From Deinococcus seoulensis (GTDB lineage: Bacteria > Deinococcota > Deinococci > Deinococcales > Deinococcaceae): a stretch of 64,000 nt of DNA. Of the stretch, positions 48,859 to 58,633 are shown piece by piece (position 1 is the stretch's first letter; each line of letters opens with the position of its first letter). The stretch covers positions 62,001 to 126,000 of the forward strand of contig NZ_BMQM01000008.1 in the NCBI RefSeq assembly GCF_014648115.1, given 5' to 3'. Made by a program: the position numbers and the translations under genes. The notes under the pieces were generated by a model. That model saw only the letters and a program-made list of their open reading frames with translations. It was not told where the DNA came from and did no database searches.

Positions 48859-50970
48859 ATGAGCGGTTCCTCAACTTCCGGCCCTGCCCGTCCCGCCACT
48901 CCCGGTCCCGTCTCGGCGTACACGTACGGCCCACTGGCGGCCCGCGACCCGGATCTGGAGGTGCTGCTGACCGACGGGCTGGGGGGCTTCGCGCTGGGCA
49001 GCGTGGCGGGCGTGCCCACCCGCTGCTACTCGGGGCTGGTGGTCAGCGAGCAGCCGCCGGTGCGGCGCCGCACACTGTTCGTCTCGCCGCTCGAAACCCT
49101 GCACGTCGCGGGACGCGAGGCGACGCTGCACGCGCTGGAGATCGCGCCCGGCGTGTTCGAGGGCCGCGGGCTGGAGTTGCTGACCGGCGCGGCCGTGTGG
49201 GACCTGCTGCCCGAGCGTGAGCAGCTGTTCGCGGGCGTGCGGGTGCGGCGCCGGGTGTTCATGCCGCCCGCTTCCGGCGCGGCCGTGTTCCTGTACGACG
49301 TGCAGAGCCGCGAGCCGGTCACGCTGCGCCTGGGGGGGCTGTTCGTGAACCGCGACATGCACCACGTTCACGCGCGGGTGCCGGAGTTGCACTTCAGCGC
49401 CGGGGGGCGCGAGGTGACGGTGCGCGGCGCGGACGGCGGTGCGGGCGGCAGTGCGGACGGGGGGCCGTTCACGCGGGCCACGCTGCACGCGCCGGGCGCC
49501 GTGATCGACGCGCTGACCCCGCAACCGCACCCGCAGCGGGTGTACTACCGGCACGACGCGGCGCGCGGCGAACCGGACCACGAGGTGACGCTGGGCAGCG
49601 ACCTGTGGGAGGTCAGCCTTCCGGCCGGCGGGGGGCGCGTGGCGCTGGTCGTGCAGGGCGTGACGCCCGCGACGGCCGGGCACGCGGTCGTGGACCCCTG
49701 GGCGGCGTACGCGCAGGAGGCCGCGCGGCGCAGTGAGCTGGCGCTGCGGGCGCAGGACACGAGCGGCGTGCGCGACGAACTGGTCGCCACGCTGGCCGTC
49801 GCCGCCGACGCCTACCTGGTGCGGCGCGAGCGACCGGCGGGCGTGACCGTGATCGCCGGGTACCCGTGGTTCGCGGACTGGGGCCGGGATTCCATGATCG
49901 CCCTGACCGGCCTGACCCTGCTGACCGGCAGGCACGCCGAGGCGCGCGACCTGCTGGGCACGTTCCTGGCCAGCCTGCGCCGGGGCCTGACGCCCAACAA
50001 CTTCCATGACGACGGCGGCGGGGCCGGCTTCAACACGGTGGACGGCGCGCTGTGGCTGGCGGTGGCGCTGGAACGCTACGTGAGCGTGACCGGCGACCTG
50101 GAGTTTGCGCGGTCGTCGCTGCCGGCGCTGCGGGAACTGCTGGACTGGCACCTGCGCGGCACGGATCACGGCATCCGCGTGGACGACCGCGACGGGCTGC
50201 TGCTGGCGGGCGAGGCGGGCGTGCAGCTCACCTGGATGGACGTGAAGATAGAGGGCTGGGTGGTCACGCCCCGGCACGGCAAGCCAGTCGAGGTGCAGGG
50301 GCTGTGGCTGGCGGCGCTGGGGGCCGAGGCGCGGCTGTCGGACGCGCTGGGGGAACGCCCGCAGTACGTGGGTGCCCTGGCCCGCGCGCGCGAGTCCTTC
50401 CCGGCCTTCTGGCAGGGCGGCGCGTACGCCGACGCCCTGGCCGCCGACGGCACCCCGGACCGCAGCGTGCGCCCGAACGTGGCGCTGGCGCTGGCCCTGC
50501 CGGACACGCCCACCACGCCCGCGCAGGTGGACCGCGTGATCCGCGAGGTCGAGTCGCAGTTGCTCACGCCGGTCGGGGTGCACACACTCTCGCCGCTGGA
50601 CGCCCGTTACCGCGGCAATTACGGGGGGGCGCAGGTGCAGCGGGACGCCGCGTACCACCAGGGGACGGTGTGGCCGTGGCCGCTGACGGCGTTCGTGGAG
50701 TTGCTGCTCTCGCGCGGCGAGGTGCGGCGGGCGCGCGCGGCCCTGGCAGGCCTGACCGGGCACGTCTGGGAGGCCGGGATCGGGCACGTGTCCGAGGTGT
50801 TCGCCGGGGACAGCCTGCGGCCCGGCGGGTGCCCCTTCCAGGCGTGGAGCACGGCGGAGCTGCTACGCGCGCACGTGCTGGTGTCACTGGCCGAGGCGCG
50901 GGCGGCGCGGCCAGCCCCGGCGCCCACGCAGGCGGGGCCGCTGCCGCTCTCCACCCAAAACCTGACCTGA
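48859..50970 (+). CDS. Amylo-alpha-1,6-glucosidase (glycogen debranching enzyme, GDE type)
   Basis: Removes alpha-1,6 branches of glycogen-like glucans. The 703-residue protein has an N-terminal beta domain (LLTDGLGGFALGSVAGVPT, RCYSGLVV) and a C-terminal (alpha/alpha)6 GH133-type domain: VIAGYPWFADWGRDSMIALTG, NNFHDDGGGAGFNTVDGALW, DVKIEGWVVTPRHGKPVEVQ and AAYHQGTVWPWPLTAFVE. ATG at 48859 is preferred over an earlier open frame because homology starts there and CATGCT lies six bases upstream. It starts 130 bases from infC on the opposite strand. Confidence 0.95.
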   Translation: MSGSSTSGPARPATPGPVSAYTYGPLAARDPDLEVLLTDGLGGFALGSVAGVPTRCYSGLVVSEQPPVRRRTLFVSPLETLHVAGREATLHALEIAPGVFEGRGLELLTGAAVWDLLPEREQLFAGVRVRRRVFMPPASGAAVFLYDVQSREPVTLRLGGLFVNRDMHHVHARVPELHFSAGGREVTVRGADGGAGGSADGGPFTRATLHAPGAVIDALTPQPHPQRVYYRHDAARGEPDHEVTLGSDLWEVSLPAGGGRVALVVQGVTPATAGHAVVDPWAAYAQEAARRSELALRAQDTSGVRDELVATLAVAADAYLVRRERPAGVTVIAGYPWFADWGRDSMIALTGLTLLTGRHAEARDLLGTFLASLRRGLTPNNFHDDGGGAGFNTVDGALWLAVALERYVSVTGDLEFARSSLPALRELLDWHLRGTDHGIRVDDRDGLLLAGEAGVQLTWMDVKIEGWVVTPRHGKPVEVQGLWLAALGAEARLSDALGERPQYVGALARARESFPAFWQGGAYADALAADGTPDRSVRPNVALALALPDTPTTPAQVDRVIREVESQLLTPVGVHTLSPLDARYRGNYGGAQVQRDAAYHQGTVWPWPLTAFVELLLSRGEVRRARAALAGLTGHVWEAGIGHVSEVFAGDSLRPGGCPFQAWSTAELLRAHVLVSLAEARAARPAPAPTQAGPLPLSTQNLT

Positions 50971-51017
50971 AACGCGCTGGCGTAGGCGTCCGGCGGGCAG
51001 GGGGGCAACACTTATCC

Positions 51018-51047
51018 TTGACGTACCAGGGACACAAACCCTAGCAT
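51018..51047 (+). promoter_or_regulatory. Promoter of the NrtR-like gene, leaderless
   Basis: TTGACG (51018-51023), an 18-base spacer and TAGCAT (51042-51047), six bases before the ATG at 51054. This is the clearest complete leaderless promoter in the window. Confidence 0.72.
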
Positions 51048-51053
51048 TCAGGG

Positions 51054-51731
51054 ATGAACAGCCTCGCCCTTCCCCCGCAGGCCACCCAGGTCGGCCTCGC
51101 GGTGGACGTCGCCGCCTTCGCCATGCACGCCGGGGAACTGATGGTGCTGCTGGTGCAACGCGGCGAACTGCCGCACGCCCGCGACTGGGCGCTGCCCGGC
51201 GGCTTCGTCCACCCCGGCGAGGAACTGCACGAGGCCGCCCTGCGCGAACTGCGTACCGAGACCAGCGTGGAACTCGAACCCAGGCACCTCGAACAGTTCT
51301 TCACGTTCGGGGAGGTCAACCGCGACCCGCGCGGCCGGATCGTCAGCGTCGCGCACCTCGCGGTCCTGCCGCACGGCACGGTCAGCGTCAGCGGCGGCGG
51401 GCACACCCTGGGCGCCGAGTGGGTCCGCGCGCACCACCCGCCCCGCCTCGCCTTCGATCACCAGGCGATCCTGGACCGCGCCCTGGCCCGGCTGCAACTG
51501 CGCCTGGAGTACGCGAACCTGGCGCTGGAATTCCTGCCCGACACCTTCACGCTGCCCGAGTTGCAGGGCGTGTTCGAGGCGATCCTGAACCGCAAACTGG
51601 ACAAACGCAACTTCCGCAAGCGGCTGCTGTCGCAGGGCACCCTGACCGTCAGCGGTGAGCGCCGCAGCGGCGTGGGCCGCCCCGCGCAACTGTACCGCCG
51701 CGCCAAGGGCACCCGCACGCCCGCGCTGTAA
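51054..51731 (+). CDS. Nudix domain transcriptional regulator, NrtR-like
   Basis: A 225-residue protein with a Nudix domain (1-140) fused to a C-terminal winged helix (about 155-215, FTLPELQGVFEAILNRKLDK, then RNFRKRLLSQG and GVGRPAQLYRR). NrtR regulators control NAD metabolism and bind ADP-ribose through a Nudix domain that has lost activity. Here the box GGFVHPGEELHEAALREL is followed by RTETS instead of xEExG, so the catalytic Glu pair is broken. Target genes are not evident nearby; the effector is inferred. Confidence 0.9.
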   Translation: MNSLALPPQATQVGLAVDVAAFAMHAGELMVLLVQRGELPHARDWALPGGFVHPGEELHEAALRELRTETSVELEPRHLEQFFTFGEVNRDPRGRIVSVAHLAVLPHGTVSVSGGGHTLGAEWVRAHHPPRLAFDHQAILDRALARLQLRLEYANLALEFLPDTFTLPELQGVFEAILNRKLDKRNFRKRLLSQGTLTVSGERRSGVGRPAQLYRRAKGTRTPAL

Positions 51732-51799
51732 AGCCGGTTTCTGCCCATCCGCGCCGCGCGCCACCTTCTCCCCTGCCCCGGCCCGCTAGACTGCGTGTC

Positions 51800-52090
51800 A
51801 TGGACATGAAGAAGCTGATGAAGCAGATGCAGCAGGCGCAGGCCGCTGCCGCGAAGATTCAGGACGACCTGGCCGCCAAGAGCGTGGAAGGCAGCGCCAG
51901 CGGACTGGTCACCGTCACCATGAACGGCCACGGGAAGGTCACGGCTCTGAAGATCAAGCCCGAGGCCGTGGACCCGGACGACGTGGAAGCCCTGGAAGAC
52001 CTGATCCTGGTGGCCCTGCAGGACGCGGGCGCCAAGGCCGACGCCCTGCAACAGGACGCCACGCGCGGCCTGGGCATCCCCGGATTCTGA
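51800..52090 (+). CDS. YbaB/EbfC nucleoid-associated protein
   Basis: A 96-residue DNA-binding dimer-forming protein: MKKLMKQMQQAQAAAAKIQD coiled start, GLVTVTMNGHGKVTALKIKP core and DALQQDATRGLGIPGF end. It is almost always found upstream of recR, as here (recR starts eight bases after its stop). TAGACT (51787-51792) ends seven bases before the ATG. YbaB homologues bend or bridge DNA and assist repair in Deinococcus-type organisms; the role beyond that is inferred. Confidence 0.95.
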   Translation: MDMKKLMKQMQQAQAAAAKIQDDLAAKSVEGSASGLVTVTMNGHGKVTALKIKPEAVDPDDVEALEDLILVALQDAGAKADALQQDATRGLGIPGF

Positions 52091-52097
52091 GGGGCGC

Positions 52098-52706
52098 TTG
52101 AAGTACCCTCCATCGCTGGTCTCGCTGATCCGGGAACTGTCGCGCCTGCCGGGCATCGGCCCGAAAAGCGCGCAGCGGCTCGCGTTTCACCTGTTCGAGC
52201 AGCCGCGCGAGGACATCGAGCGGCTCTCGCGGGCGCTGCTGGAAGCCAAGCGTGACCTGCACACCTGCCCCGTGTGCTTCAACATCACGGACGCCGACCG
52301 CTGCGACGTGTGCAGCGACCCGACCCGCGATCAGGACCTGATCTGCGTGGTCGAGGAACCCGGTGACGTGATCGCCATCGAACGCAGCGGCGAGTACCGT
52401 GGCCTGTACCACGTGCTGCACGGCGTCCTGAGCCCCATGAACGGCGTCGGGCCGGACAAACTGCACATCCGCCCGTTACTGCCGCGCGTGCAGGAGGGTC
52501 AGGAGGTCATCCTGGCGACCGGCACCACGGTCGAGGGAGACGCGACCGCGCTGTACCTCCAGCGGCTGCTCGAACCGCTGGGCGCCGTCGTGAGCCGCAT
52601 CGCGTACGGACTCCCGGTGGGCGGCGCACTCGAATACGCCGACGAGGTCACGCTGGGCCGTGCCCTGGCGGGCCGTCAACGCGTCAGCAAACCCCCGATC
52701 AGCTGA
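52098..52706 (+). CDS. recR: Recombination protein RecR
   Basis: RecFOR component that loads RecA at gaps. The 202 residues closely resemble D. radiodurans RecR: an HhH motif (LSRLPGIGPKSAQRLAFHL), a four-Cys zinc finger (CPVCFNITDADRCDVC), a Toprim domain (LICVVEEPGDVIAIERSGEY, GTTVEGDATALYL) and the C-terminal Walker-like IAYGLPVGGALEY. The start is TTG at 52098; homology begins at KYPPSL and no ATG is nearby. A strong terminator follows at 52730-52756. Transcribed with ybaB. Confidence 0.97.
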   Translation: MKYPPSLVSLIRELSRLPGIGPKSAQRLAFHLFEQPREDIERLSRALLEAKRDLHTCPVCFNITDADRCDVCSDPTRDQDLICVVEEPGDVIAIERSGEYRGLYHVLHGVLSPMNGVGPDKLHIRPLLPRVQEGQEVILATGTTVEGDATALYLQRLLEPLGAVVSRIAYGLPVGGALEYADEVTLGRALAGRQRVSKPPIS

Positions 52707-52729
52707 CGGGGGAAAGACCCCTCGCCCAA

Positions 52730-52756
52730 CCCTCTCCACAACGGAGAGGGCTTTTT
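52730..52756 (+). terminator. Terminator of ybaB-recR
   Basis: CCCTCTCC (52730-52737), a 5-base loop, GGAGAGGG (52743-52750) and CTTTTTCT: a canonical Rho-independent terminator. Confidence 0.92.
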
Positions 52757-52787
52757 CTGTTCCCGCCGTCCGCTTCCTGCTGCCCGC

Positions 52788-53474
52788 CTACCCGCCGTAA
52801 CTGCCGCGCAGGCGCGTCCAGCCCTCACGCAGGCCGATGCGGTGGGGGTGCAGGTCGTTCAGAGTGACCGGCTTCAGGCCGCGTTCGCGCAGACCGGTCA
52901 GCAGGGCGCCGAGCAGTTCGGGCGTGACCTGCGGGCCGTCGTGCAGCAGGATCACGCTGCCGGGGCGGGTGCGGGCGAGGGTCTGCGCGGCCAGTTCCCC
53001 GGCGGGCAGGGCGGTCCAGTCGCGGCTTTCCACGTCCCACAGGGCAATCTGGCGGCCGGTCAGGCGGGCCAGCAGGCGGGTCAGTGGGCTGTGGCCGCCG
53101 TAGGGGGGGCGGTACAGGTGCGGGCCACTCTGGTCGGCGCGGGGGTGCCAGGCGACCTGCGCCCACTCCTGCCAGGGGGGCAGCAGCAGGGCGTGGCGGT
53201 GCCAGCGGCCGTGCGCCTCGACCTGATGCCCGGCCGCGTGCAGGGCGCGCAGCTCCTCGGGGTGGGCGCGGCAGGCGGGTTCGGTCACGAAGAACGTGGC
53301 GTGCGCCCCGTGCTCGGCCAGGACGGCCAGCAGGTCCGGGGTGCGGGGGCCGGGGCCGTCGTCGAAGGTCAGGGCGACCCTAGGGGCGTGGCGGGAACCG
53401 GCGCCCAGGGCACCCAGTCCGGCGGCTCGGCCCAACAGGTCCGTCAGGGCCAGCAGGCCCAGGCAGCCGCCCAC
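52788..53474 (-). CDS. Polysaccharide deacetylase (NodB homology)
   Basis: A 228-residue metal-dependent deacetylase acting on N- or O-acetylated glycans. Motifs: [15 protein letters not shown] (Asp-Asp), EAHGRWHRH (His-x3-His), YRPPYGG, DVESRDW and ILLHDGPQ. A hydrophobic N-terminus ([15 protein letters not shown]) may anchor it. The GTG start at 53474 is a best guess, since the frame upstream runs into the MFS gene without other start codons near homology. It lies 44 bases after the MFS transporter stop on the same strand. Confidence 0.9.
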   Translation of the reverse strand: MGGCLGLLALTDLLGRAAGLGALGAGSRHAPRVALTFDDGPGPRTPDLLAVLAEHGAHATFFVTEPACRAHPEELRALHAAGHQVEAHGRWHRHALLLPPWQEWAQVAWHPRADQSGPHLYRPPYGGHSPLTRLLARLTGRQIALWDVESRDWTALPAGELAAQTLARTRPGSVILLHDGPQVTPELLGALLTGLRERGLKPVTLNDLHPHRIGLREGWTRLRGSYGG

Positions 53475-53518
53475 CCAGGTCAGCGCCCGGCGGCCCGGCG
53501 AGGCACCCGGTAGGCGGC

Positions 53519-54766
53519 TCAGGAGGTCACCTCGCCCGCGCCGGTCACGGGTGCGTCGGTCCGCTGGGCGGGTGGGAAGGCGTGGCGGAACAGAACGTAG
53601 AAGACGGTGGCCAGCAGTGCCAGCAGTGCGCCCAGCGCGAAGGGGCCGCGCGCGCCGAGCTGCACGAACGCCAGGGTGCCCAGCAGTGGCCCGACGGCCG
53701 TGCCGATGTTCTCCAGGGTCATCAGGACGCCCCACGCGGCGGGCCGCTGCGGTTCAGGCAGCGTGCGGGTGACCAGGGCGCCCCAGCCGGGCTGCACGCC
53801 GGCAAAGCCCAGCCCGACCAGCGCGGCCAGCGGGAACAGCGCCCAGGTGGGCGGCAGCAGGGCGATACCGGCCATGCCGAGCGCGATCAGGCCGAACCCG
53901 GCGGTCAGGGTCAGGGTGGCGCGGCCCCGGTCGGCGACCTTCCCGATGAACGGCAGGCTGCCGAACGCGGCGGCCCCGCCCGTGACCAGAATGGCGATCA
54001 TGGTCCAGTACGTCAGGTTCAGTTCGTCGGTCACGCGGAACAGCACCTGTCCGAACAGCGAGAGCGTGACGGTCTGCATCAGCGCGGCGGGCAGCAGCGG
54101 GCGCAGGCGGCGCAGCACCTCGCGGCGTGCCCCGGCGTTCATGACCTCGCGGGCGGGGCCACGGACGGCGCGGGCCGGCAGCAGGAACGCGGCCAGCAGC
54201 GACAGCCCCAGCACGCCCAGGCTGAGCAGGTACACGCTCTGAAGGGGTGCGCCGCGCAGCGTGCCGAACAGGAAGTACCCCAGCCCGATGAACGGCAGGA
54301 TCACCATGGACACGGCGGTCAGGGCGCGTCCCTGCACGCCGTCCGTGGTGGAGTCCGCCGTGAGGTTCATCGCGCCGGGCCACGCGGCGCTGAAGCCCAC
54401 GCCGTGCAGCGCGGCGATCAGCAGCAGGGCCCAGGCGGCGTGCGCGGCGGGCAGCAGCGCCAGGGCCAGCAGGCTCAGGCCCGCCCCGGCGATCATGACC
54501 GGGCGCAGGCCATAGCGGGCGATCAGCAGTCCGGCGGGGCCGCGCATGACGGTGTCCGCGCCGATATGCAGCGCCCACGCGAGGCCCACCACGGACGGCG
54601 TGATGCCCAGGGCGTCCTGCGCCAGGGTGCTCTGGCCCAGGTACGACAGGTACAGGCCCGAGCGGATCATCTCCGCGCAGGCCAGCGAGAAGGCGGCGGC
54701 AGTCACGGCGCGCGCCGTGCCGGGGCGGAGGGGAAGGCGGTCTCGGAAGGTCACGGCGCCTGCCAT
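53519..54766 (-). CDS. MFS transporter
   Basis: A 415-residue major facilitator with twelve predicted helices. It shows family features [19 protein letters not shown] and [16 protein letters not shown] after helix 2, a long cytoplasmic segment around 200-225, and a second half with [15 protein letters not shown]. The substrate is unknown. Its neighbours encode a deacetylase downstream and glycosyltransferases upstream, hinting at glycan or lipid export, but drug efflux is equally possible. ATG at 54766 fits the N-terminal topology. Confidence 0.9.
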   Translation of the reverse strand: MAGAVTFRDRLPLRPGTARAVTAAAFSLACAEMIRSGLYLSYLGQSTLAQDALGITPSVVGLAWALHIGADTVMRGPAGLLIARYGLRPVMIAGAGLSLLALALLPAAHAAWALLLIAALHGVGFSAAWPGAMNLTADSTTDGVQGRALTAVSMVILPFIGLGYFLFGTLRGAPLQSVYLLSLGVLGLSLLAAFLLPARAVRGPAREVMNAGARREVLRRLRPLLPAALMQTVTLSLFGQVLFRVTDELNLTYWTMIAILVTGGAAAFGSLPFIGKVADRGRATLTLTAGFGLIALGMAGIALLPPTWALFPLAALVGLGFAGVQPGWGALVTRTLPEPQRPAAWGVLMTLENIGTAVGPLLGTLAFVQLGARGPFALGALLALLATVFYVLFRHAFPPAQRTDAPVTGAGEVTS

Positions 54767-55483
54767 TCTGACGCCTGCGGGGCGGCCGGGTGCCGCGCGG
54801 TCCTCATGAAGTGGGCATGAGGGGCGCGCGGGCCTGCTAGCCTGTGCGCGTGCCCGGATTCACCGTCGTCATTCCCGCCCGTAACGAGGAGGTCTACCTG
54901 CCCCTGACGCTGCGCGCGCTGGCCGGGCAGCGCCACGCGCCCGACGAGGTGATCGTGGTGGACAACCGCAGCACCGACCGGACGGTGGAGGTCGCGCGGG
55001 CCTGGGGCGCGACCGTGCTGCGCTGCGAGGAGCCGGGCGTGGCCCGCACCCGCCAGATGGGCCTGGAAGCCGCAAGAAGCGAGTGGGTCGCCACGACCGA
55101 CGCGGACTCGCTGCCCAGTCCGCAGTGGCTGGAGAAGCTCAGTGAGGCCGCGCCGGGCCGCGCGGCGCTGTACGGCCCGATGCGGTTCTGCGGGGTCGCG
55201 CCGCACTGGTCGCGGCTGTCGGGCGCCGGGTACAGCGCGTTCCTGCACGCCTGCCGGATCGTGGGGAAACCCAACCTGGCGGGCGCGAACATGGCGTACT
55301 CGCGCGGGGCGGCGCTGCTGGCCGGCGGGTACCCGGACGTGGAAGCCTACGAGGACGTGATCCTGGGTCAGGAAATCGCGCGGCTGGGCGAGGTGGCGTT
55401 CGTGCCGGGCGCACTGGTGGAGACCAGCGCGCGGCGGCTGGAGCGCGGCCTGCTGCCGTTCGCGTGGCAGCACCTGCGCAACA

Positions 55484-56665
<1,182 letters not shown>

Positions 56666-56867
56666 GCCCGGCCGCCACGTGGGCCGGAGGTCCGGAGCCC
56701 GTACAAGTTTAAGGAATCCTGAAGCATCGCTCCGAGGAGCATACGACGCCAGACATGAGAGTGTCCCCCGACTTTCGGTGGATACCCCTGGCAGCCCTCA
56801 CGGTCACCCGCCACGCCGGGCTCATGATCACCTGCCGGGGTGCGCCGGGTGCAGTAGATTTCACGGC

Positions 56868-57923
56868 ATGGCCTCCTCTCACAGTCCGCAGGAACGCGCG
56901 ACCCACGACCGCGCCGCACAGGGGCTGCTGCTGCGGCTGGCGCTGCGGGCCGGGGTGGGTGGCGCGTGGCACGGCGGGCATCCGGGCGCGCCGCAGGTGG
57001 CCCTGCTGGTGCCGGTCGCGGACGTTCCGGCGCTGCACGCGGCCCTGACGGCGCTGGAGGGCGTGCCCGCGACCCTGCTGATCTCCCCTGCCCTGGCCCG
57101 CCTGGACCCGCAGGGCGTGCGGGCCGCCGCGCTGGCCGGGCATGAACTGGCAGGCGCGGGCGACCCCACCGACCTGACCCTGCTGGAAGCCGTGGCCGGG
57201 CAGGCCGTCACGAGCTGGGCCGCGCCGGACAGCGTACCGGCTCTGCGCGGCCTGCTGGCGCGTGGGCTGCGGCCCCTGCCCGCGCCCGAGGGACGCCCTG
57301 AACCCGGCGCGCTACGCAGCGTCCCGCCCGCCGACCTGAACGCCACCCTGACGGCGTGGCGGGCACTGGGCTACCGGCCCGTGCCGCTGCGGGACCTGCC
57401 GGACGCCCGCACCGGCACGCCGCGCGACCTGCTGACCCTGGCGTACACCCGCGTGGTCGAGGACCGCTTCGCGCGCGATCACGGCGTGATCGACCTGACC
57501 GCCCGCGCCGACGCGGTCATGCGGGTCGCGCCGCTGGACCACGCGCCCGCCCCGCTGCCCCTGCCGCCCGGCACGCCCACCGCCGAACTGCACCTGCACT
57601 CGCCGCGTGTCGTGGGACTGGCCGCCCGCAGTCAACTGGGCGCGTACCGCGCTTACGTGCGGAGCCTGAAGGACGTGGCGGCCGCCCTGCACGAACGCCC
57701 GGAACTGGCCTCCGCGCAGGCCGTGTTCGCCGTGACACTGTTTCACGGGCCGCTGGCGCAGGCGGGCTTCACGCTGCTGGACCTGCCGCCCGCACGTTCC
57801 CGCTGGTACGGCCTGGGGTTCCGACTGCTGCGCGCCGCGTACGGCACGACCCGCGCGCCCAGCGAGGGCACCCCGAAAATGGCGTGGATGCCCCGCGAGG
57901 AATTCCTGCGCCGCTACAGCTGA
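56868..57923 (+). CDS. Degenerate polysaccharide deacetylase fused to a YkoP-like domain
   Basis: A 351-residue protein of two parts. Residues 1-220 look like a NodB fold without its catalytic residues: the expected TFDDGP strand is ALLVPVADV, followed by a PATLLISP strand and a RAAALAGHELAGAG element. Residues 225-351 form a YkoP-like domain (AELHLHSPRVVGLA, AVFAVTLFHGPLAQ, RWYGLGFRLLRAAYG, MAWMPREEFLRRY). YkoP-like genes lie near glycosyltransferases in bacilli. ATG at 56868 follows TAGATT by seven bases; the upstream frame lacks homology. Its TGA is the left flank of MITE copy E. Confidence 0.8.
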   Translation: MASSHSPQERATHDRAAQGLLLRLALRAGVGGAWHGGHPGAPQVALLVPVADVPALHAALTALEGVPATLLISPALARLDPQGVRAAALAGHELAGAGDPTDLTLLEAVAGQAVTSWAAPDSVPALRGLLARGLRPLPAPEGRPEPGALRSVPPADLNATLTAWRALGYRPVPLRDLPDARTGTPRDLLTLAYTRVVEDRFARDHGVIDLTARADAVMRVAPLDHAPAPLPLPPGTPTAELHLHSPRVVGLAARSQLGAYRAYVRSLKDVAAALHERPELASAQAVFAVTLFHGPLAQAGFTLLDLPPARSRWYGLGFRLLRAAYGTTRAPSEGTPKMAWMPREEFLRRYS

Positions 57924-58055
57924 TACGGATTCCGTTTATTTCGTTAACAGATCGGAACACCACCGATCTGCCCACTCCACGTCCGGAACCCGCCCAGCTC
58001 CTACTCGCTTCGCTCGGACCCAGCGGCTTTATAAGCCATTCAATCGGAGTCCGTA
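57924..58055 (+). mobile_element. MITE-like element, copy E
   Basis: Same family, about 132 bp, flanked by an exact tga duplication (57921-57923, which is the stop codon of the preceding gene, and 58056-58058). The internal stem ACAGATCGG..CCGATCTG is kept. It abuts the promoter of the following VOC gene. Confidence 0.88.
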
Positions 58056-58074
58056 TGAGCGCGTACCCTGGGGC

Positions 58075-58626
58075 ATGACCCGCGACGCCCTCAGCCGCCG
58101 GGTGCAGGTGCAGGGCCTGCATCACGTCACCATCGTCGGTTCCACCCGCCAGAGCGCCCTGGACTTCTGGGAGGGGGTGCTGGGCATGCCGTTCGTGTTC
58201 GAACAACCCAACCTCGGCAACCCGGCCGAGAACCACCTGTACTTCGACCCCGGCGACGGCCGCCTGCTGACCGTCTTTACCGACGAGGGCCGCGTGGACG
58301 CCGGGCGGGACGCGCCGCGCGAACCGGGCACCGTCGAGCACCTGGCGTTCAACGTGTCCCGCGCGACCTTCCAGCTGGCCCCCGCGCGGCTGCGCGCACG
58401 CGGCATCGAGGTCCTGGAACGCGACCGGGGCTTCATGGACTCCATCTATTTCCGCGATCCGAACGGCATGAAGGTCGAACTGGCCTGCTACAAGTTCGAG
58501 ACGCCCGAGGGCCTGCGCGACGCGGACGTGCTGCGCCGCGCCTACGAACTGCGCGTGGCACGCGGCGACGACTACCTGAGTCCCGAACACCTCGCGGACG
58601 CCATCGAGGACCTGCTGCGCCGCTGA
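58075..58626 (+). CDS. VOC family (glyoxalase/dioxygenase-type) metalloprotein
   Basis: A 183-residue vicinal-oxygen-chelate protein with paired beta-alpha-beta-beta-beta units. Metal-ligand candidates are His in GLHHVTIVG (about 17), His in GTVEHLAFNV (about 90) and Glu in NGMKVELACYK (about 139). It resembles ring-cleavage dioxygenases or glyoxalase-like lyases, but the substrate is unknown. ATG at 58075 lies five bases after TACCCT (58064-58069) and starts just beyond MITE copy E. It converges on the histidine kinase gene with an 8-base gap. Confidence 0.9.
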   Translation: MTRDALSRRVQVQGLHHVTIVGSTRQSALDFWEGVLGMPFVFEQPNLGNPAENHLYFDPGDGRLLTVFTDEGRVDAGRDAPREPGTVEHLAFNVSRATFQLAPARLRARGIEVLERDRGFMDSIYFRDPNGMKVELACYKFETPEGLRDADVLRRAYELRVARGDDYLSPEHLADAIEDLLRR

Positions 58627-58633
58627 CCTCCGG

